Shown here: positions 6,307-8,285 of the stretch, one piece after another
Position numbering within the stretch: the stretch's first letter is position 1
Layout: every line of letters begins with the position of its first letter
Source: an uncultured Eubacteriales bacterium
Lineage (GTDB): Bacteria > Bacillota > Clostridia > Oscillospirales > CAG-272
NCBI GenBank assembly: GCA_900550625.1
Contig: URSW01000065.1
Span: 1 to 8,285 of the forward strand
Direction of reading: 5' to 3'
Length of the DNA stretch: 8,285 bases
Notes under the pieces: model-generated
Seen by the model: only the letters and a program-made list of their open reading frames with translations
Database searches by the model: none
Told to the model about the DNA's origin: nothing
Position numbers and translations under genes: made by a program

Positions 6307-7857
6307 TTACTGAACCTCGCTGAAGTCAACGTCCGTTTTCTCGGGCTTGTATTCGTAGCACTTAACGTCTACCTCGATCAGCTTACCGTCGCGGTAGAGC
6401 GAGAATTTCATCGTGCTTCCGATCTCGCACTTCTTGACAATCGCCTTTACATCGTCGGCAGAGGACACCTCCGTGCCGTCAACCGCGATTATGCGGTCTC
6501 CGAACTTGAGAACATCGTCGTTGTAGCCTTCGACTACCTGTGCGATATAAAGTCCGGGAGAGGAATTGCGGAAATTGCGGTATGCGGTGTACGAATCGGA
6601 TGCGTAGTAGAGAGATACTCCGATATACGCCTTGCCGGTGACATATCCGTTTGTCATAAGCTCTTCCGCAACCTTGGATGCGTCGTTTGCCGGGATCGCA
6701 AAGCCGAGCCCCTCGACGTTTTCACCGGAGGATTTGGCGTTGACGATTCCCACAAGCTCACCGCTCATGTTGAAGAGTCCGCCGCCGGAGTTTCCGGGGT
6801 TGACCGCCGCGTTTGTTTGAAGCAGATTCATCATCGTGCCGCCGACGTCGATCTCGCGGTCAAGCGCGCTGATGATTCCCGTGGTAACCGTTCCGCCGAG
6901 CGATCCGAGCGGGTTGCCGATTGCAATAACGTCCTGACCGACGACAAGCTTGGAGCTGTCTGCGAACACCGCCGCCGTAAGCCCGGTCGCGTCGATCTTC
7001 AGTACCGCGATATCCGTGTCGGCATCGTGACCGACGACGCTCGCCGTGTACTCATCGCCGCTCTTGAGGCGTACGGTGATGTTGTCGGCTACGGTGTTGT
7101 TGTCCGTGATAACGTGGTTGTTCGTGATGATGTATCCGTTTTCGGAGATCACGACACCGGAGCCCGCGCCGCTCGATACATACTGGAAGTATCCCGTAGA
7201 TTTGAATTCGGTGGTTATCTCAACTACGCTGTCGGCTACGGTGTTGACAACGTCGGTGACGCTGGTCGCTGCCGCCGAGGCGTCGGTGCTTACCGATTTA
7301 TATATAACCGCCGGATCGTTCTGAACCGTTCCGCCGAACGACGGGCCGTTTCTCATAGCGACATACGCTCCGCCGAAGCCCGCCGCGCCCGAGAGCACGA
7401 CGCACAGTGCGCATATCAGCGCGATCACGCCGCCGGACATACGCTTCTTCTCCCTGCGGTTCTTGCGATAAGCGTCGGCACCGGGATTTACGGGGTTGTA
7501 TCCGTACTGCGGATTGAACTGTGAGTACGGAGCTGCACCGGGTGCCGTATATGCGCCGTATGGGTTCTGTACGGTCTGTCCGTTCTGCGCATTCGATGCG
7601 CGGAAGGTGTCGCCTCCCGGATTCGTTCCGCCGGAGCTATGCGCCGTCTGTGTCTGCGGACGGAAATAAGTCGTTCCCCCTTCGGGACGAACCATGCTGT
7701 ACTCCGTCGATGCCATGTCGGGCGCGCTCTGCGTGTTCTCTGCGGTATTATCCGCCTTCGGAGCCGCAGCTTCCGAACGGTCTTCCTTCTTTATATACGG
7801 GTTTGACGATATCTCGTTCGCCGCATTTTTGTTTTCATCAAAAATATTGTCAGCCAT
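6307..7857 (-). CDS. htrA: HtrA/DegP-family membrane-anchored serine protease with PDZ domain
   Basis: HtrA proteases degrade or help refold misfolded exported proteins at the outer face of the membrane. This 516-residue protein has a long hydrophilic N-terminus (1-140) rich in N, Q, P, G, Y and S, then a basic stop (RKNRREKKR, 131-139), one membrane helix (about 143-168) and an outside trypsin-like domain (about 195-395). The catalytic triad is complete: H248 in TNNHVI, D282 in DTDIAVL and S357 in GNSGGG. A single PDZ domain follows (about 408-497), with an acidic tail. The start at 7857 has AAAGG 11 nt upstream. The open frame extends to a TTG at 8013, but that extra part lies across the promoter region and is not needed. 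The gene lies directly before the two-component genes but has its own -10 and a strong 3' hairpin. Regulation by that pair, as with CssRS in Bacillus, is inference. Confidence 0.96.
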   Translation of the reverse strand: MADNIFDENKNAANEISSNPYIKKEDRSEAAAPKADNTAENTQSAPDMASTEYSMVRPEGGTTYFRPQTQTAHSSGGTNPGGDTFRASNAQNGQTVQNPYGAYTAPGAAPYSQFNPQYGYNPVNPGADAYRKNRREKKRMSGGVIALICALCVVLSGAAGFGGAYVAMRNGPSFGGTVQNDPAVIYKSVSTDASAAATSVTDVVNTVADSVVEITTEFKSTGYFQYVSSGAGSGVVISENGYIITNNHVITDNNTVADNITVRLKSGDEYTASVVGHDADTDIAVLKIDATGLTAAVFADSSKLVVGQDVIAIGNPLGSLGGTVTTGIISALDREIDVGGTMMNLLQTNAAVNPGNSGGGLFNMSGELVGIVNAKSSGENVEGLGFAIPANDASKVAEELMTNGYVTGKAYIGVSLYYASDSYTAYRNFRNSSPGLYIAQVVEGYNDDVLKFGDRIIAVDGTEVSSADDVKAIVKKCEIGSTMKFSLYRDGKLIEVDVKCYEYKPEKTDVDFSEVQ

Positions 7858-7899
7858 TTTTGTTTCCGCCTTTCTTTTTCTTTTTCCTTTGCTGTCTGT

Positions 7900-7905
7900 A
7901 TTATA
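7900..7905 (-). promoter_or_regulatory. Candidate -10 box of htrA
   Basis: A perfect TATAAT on the minus strand, 42 nt before the ATG at 7857. It predicts a start near 7893 and a short leader with the AAAGG ribosome-binding site. The hexamer at the matching -35 position is ATAAAA, far from TTGACA, so the promoter may depend on an activator such as the adjacent response regulator. No clear direct repeat for an OmpR-type protein is visible. Confidence 0.45.
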
Positions 7906-8020
7906 GTTTTCCAATGTGACGGTTTTATGAAAGCACAAGGTTTTTTCACTGAAAAAAAGAAAAACTTGCGCTGAAAGGATCAAAAGCAGTTCCGCTTTTT
8001 TCCGAAGTATCAATTTTTTA

Positions 8021-8049
8021 TTGACTTTCGGCGCTTTTCATGTTAAAAT
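8021..8049 (+). promoter_or_regulatory. Strong promoter upstream of the right-edge gene
   Basis: TTGACT (8021-8026), a 17-bp spacer ending in TGT, and TAAAAT (8044-8049) give near-consensus -35, extended -10 and -10 elements on the plus strand. Transcription should start near 8056, which leaves a leader of about 170 nt before the ATG at 8228. That is long for a gene of this kind. Confidence 0.75.
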
Positions 8050-8073
8050 TGTTTACGGTAAGATTCCCAAGAA

Positions 8074-8106
8074 GAGACTTTTTGAACAAAAAGGTTCTCC
8101 TTTTTT
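8074..8106 (+). terminator. Terminator-like hairpin in the leader (attenuator candidate)
   Basis: GAGA-CTTTTTG (8074-8084) pairs with CAAAAAG-TCTC (8087-8099) with a 2-nt bulge (8094-8095), and is followed directly by C and T6 (8101-8106). The stem is long but A/T-rich, so strength is moderate. It begins only about 18 nt after the expected start at 8056. Full termination would release an RNA of about 50 nt and block expression of the gene at 8228. Confidence 0.5.
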
Positions 8107-8183
8107 CTGTTCGAAAGAGCCGCGCTGAAGTGATGCACCGTCAGTTTTTCGAAAAATGCGCCGCACCGAACGGAAAGCATCAT

Positions 8184-8189
8184 TATAAT
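8184..8189 (+). promoter_or_regulatory. Second candidate -10 box of the right-edge gene
   Basis: A perfect TATAAT 38 nt before the ATG at 8228. No -35-like hexamer lies 16-18 bp upstream. The sequence from this box to the ATG resembles the -10-to-ATG leader of the left-edge gene, so it may be the ancestral promoter position, retained or partly lost. Confidence 0.4.
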
Positions 8190-8227
8190 GTGTATGAAAT
8201 ACGAAATGTTTTGAAAGGTGTAACAGA

Positions 8228-8285
8228 ATGAAAAGACTCATCTCCCTCGCGCTGTGCTGCGTGATCGCCGCGTCGACTCTCGCGT
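8228..8285 (+). CDS. 5' end of a gene for a predicted secreted protein (truncated by window edge)
   Basis: Nineteen codons are visible, MKRLISLALCCVIAASTLA, after which the frame runs off the window. The pattern of basic residues, a hydrophobic core and small residues is a typical signal peptide. The sequence stops before any cleavage site or lipobox can be judged. The ATG has AAAGGTG (8214-8220) 7 nt upstream. Residues 1-12 match MKKIISLALCCV of the left-edge gene with two changes (K3R, I4L), and 27 bases are identical, so these are probably paralogues. A solute-binding or other exported protein is plausible, but the product cannot be identified. Expression probably starts at 8056, with a possible leader attenuator, or at the closer TATAAT. 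Confidence 0.75.
   Translation, partial: MKRLISLALCCVIAASTLA

Larger units (their letters stand above)
7906..8227. other. Divergent intergenic region between htrA and the right-edge gene
   Basis: About 320 bp without a convincing gene. It holds the upstream part of the htrA promoter, a strong plus-strand promoter (8021-8049), a terminator-like hairpin (8074-8106), a perfect 12-bp palindrome TTTTTCGAAAAA (8145-8156), and a second plus-strand TATAAT (8184-8189). A 6-bp AAAAGC/GCTTTT inverted repeat at 7982-7999 is followed by T but is weak. The 63-codon frame starting at 8040 begins inside the promoter and is not credible. Confidence 0.6.

Noticed and set aside
7982..7999. AAAAGC/GCTTTT inverted repeat followed by T as a terminator
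   Set aside because: The stem has only two GC pairs and lies in a divergent intergenic region where no plus-strand transcript should arrive.
7858..8013. Extension of the htrA frame to a TTG at 8013, giving an apparent second hydrophobic N-terminus
   Set aside because: The ATG at 7857 has a ribosome-binding site and lies 42 nt after a TATAAT box, which would fall inside the longer frame.
8040..8231. 63-codon plus-strand frame as a leader peptide
   Set aside because: Its ATG (8040) lies inside the promoter, upstream of the predicted start, so the transcript would not contain it. It has no ribosome-binding site.
1..8285. Mobile element, phage, CRISPR or defence system
   Set aside because: No transposase, integrase, Cas protein, direct-repeat array or tRNA was seen. 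The inverted end similarity is coding sequence for signal peptides, not insertion-sequence ends.

Overview
The window looks like an ordinary stretch of chromosome from a Gram-positive Bacillota (Clostridia-like) bacterium. The basis is moderately high GC with GC-rich wobble positions in most genes, strong AAAGG/GGAG ribosome-binding sites, sigma-A type promoters, an OmpR-family two-component pair next to an HtrA protease that has a cytoplasmic N-terminal extension and one membrane anchor, and a standard RecG. I cannot name a genus. I found no mobile element, CRISPR array, tRNA or rRNA.

Layout. Five complete genes all lie on the minus strand. In transcription order they are an HtrA-type serine protease (7857-6307), an OmpR-family response regulator (6137-5442), its sensor histidine kinase (5458-3986), RecG helicase (3897-1765) and a Gfo/Idh/MocA-family NAD(P)-dependent protein with GH109-like motifs (1570-443). 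At each window edge a truncated gene reads outwards: one on the minus strand (37 to beyond 1), one on the plus strand (8228 to beyond 8285). Both begin with nearly the same signal peptide.

Transcription units. htrA has a -10 box close to its start and a strong 11-bp stem after its stop. The regulator has its own good promoter (TTGCCA-17-TATAAT), and the kinase frame overlaps the regulator's end. recG follows after 88 bp with no obvious terminator between, so it may be read through from the kinase. The Gfo/Idh gene has its own promoter, in which a perfect 16-bp palindrome covers the -10 box and start site. Its transcript should end at a 13-bp TTCG-capped terminator. The minus-strand gene at the left edge has a near-consensus promoter. 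The plus-strand gene at the right edge has a strong promoter about 180 bp upstream, followed at once by a terminator-like hairpin in the leader.

How the genes may work together. The protease and two-component pair suggest envelope or secretion stress sensing: the kinase reads an extracytoplasmic signal, the regulator changes transcription, and HtrA degrades or refolds exported proteins. This is inferred by analogy with CssRS-htrA and WalRK-htrA of other Bacillota. RecG (replication fork and recombination repair) and the Gfo/Idh protein look like unrelated neighbours. I see no clear new biological system. The points most worth a second look are the inverted, near-identical gene starts at the two ends, the possible leader attenuator at the right, and the operator-like palindrome upstream of the Gfo/Idh gene.
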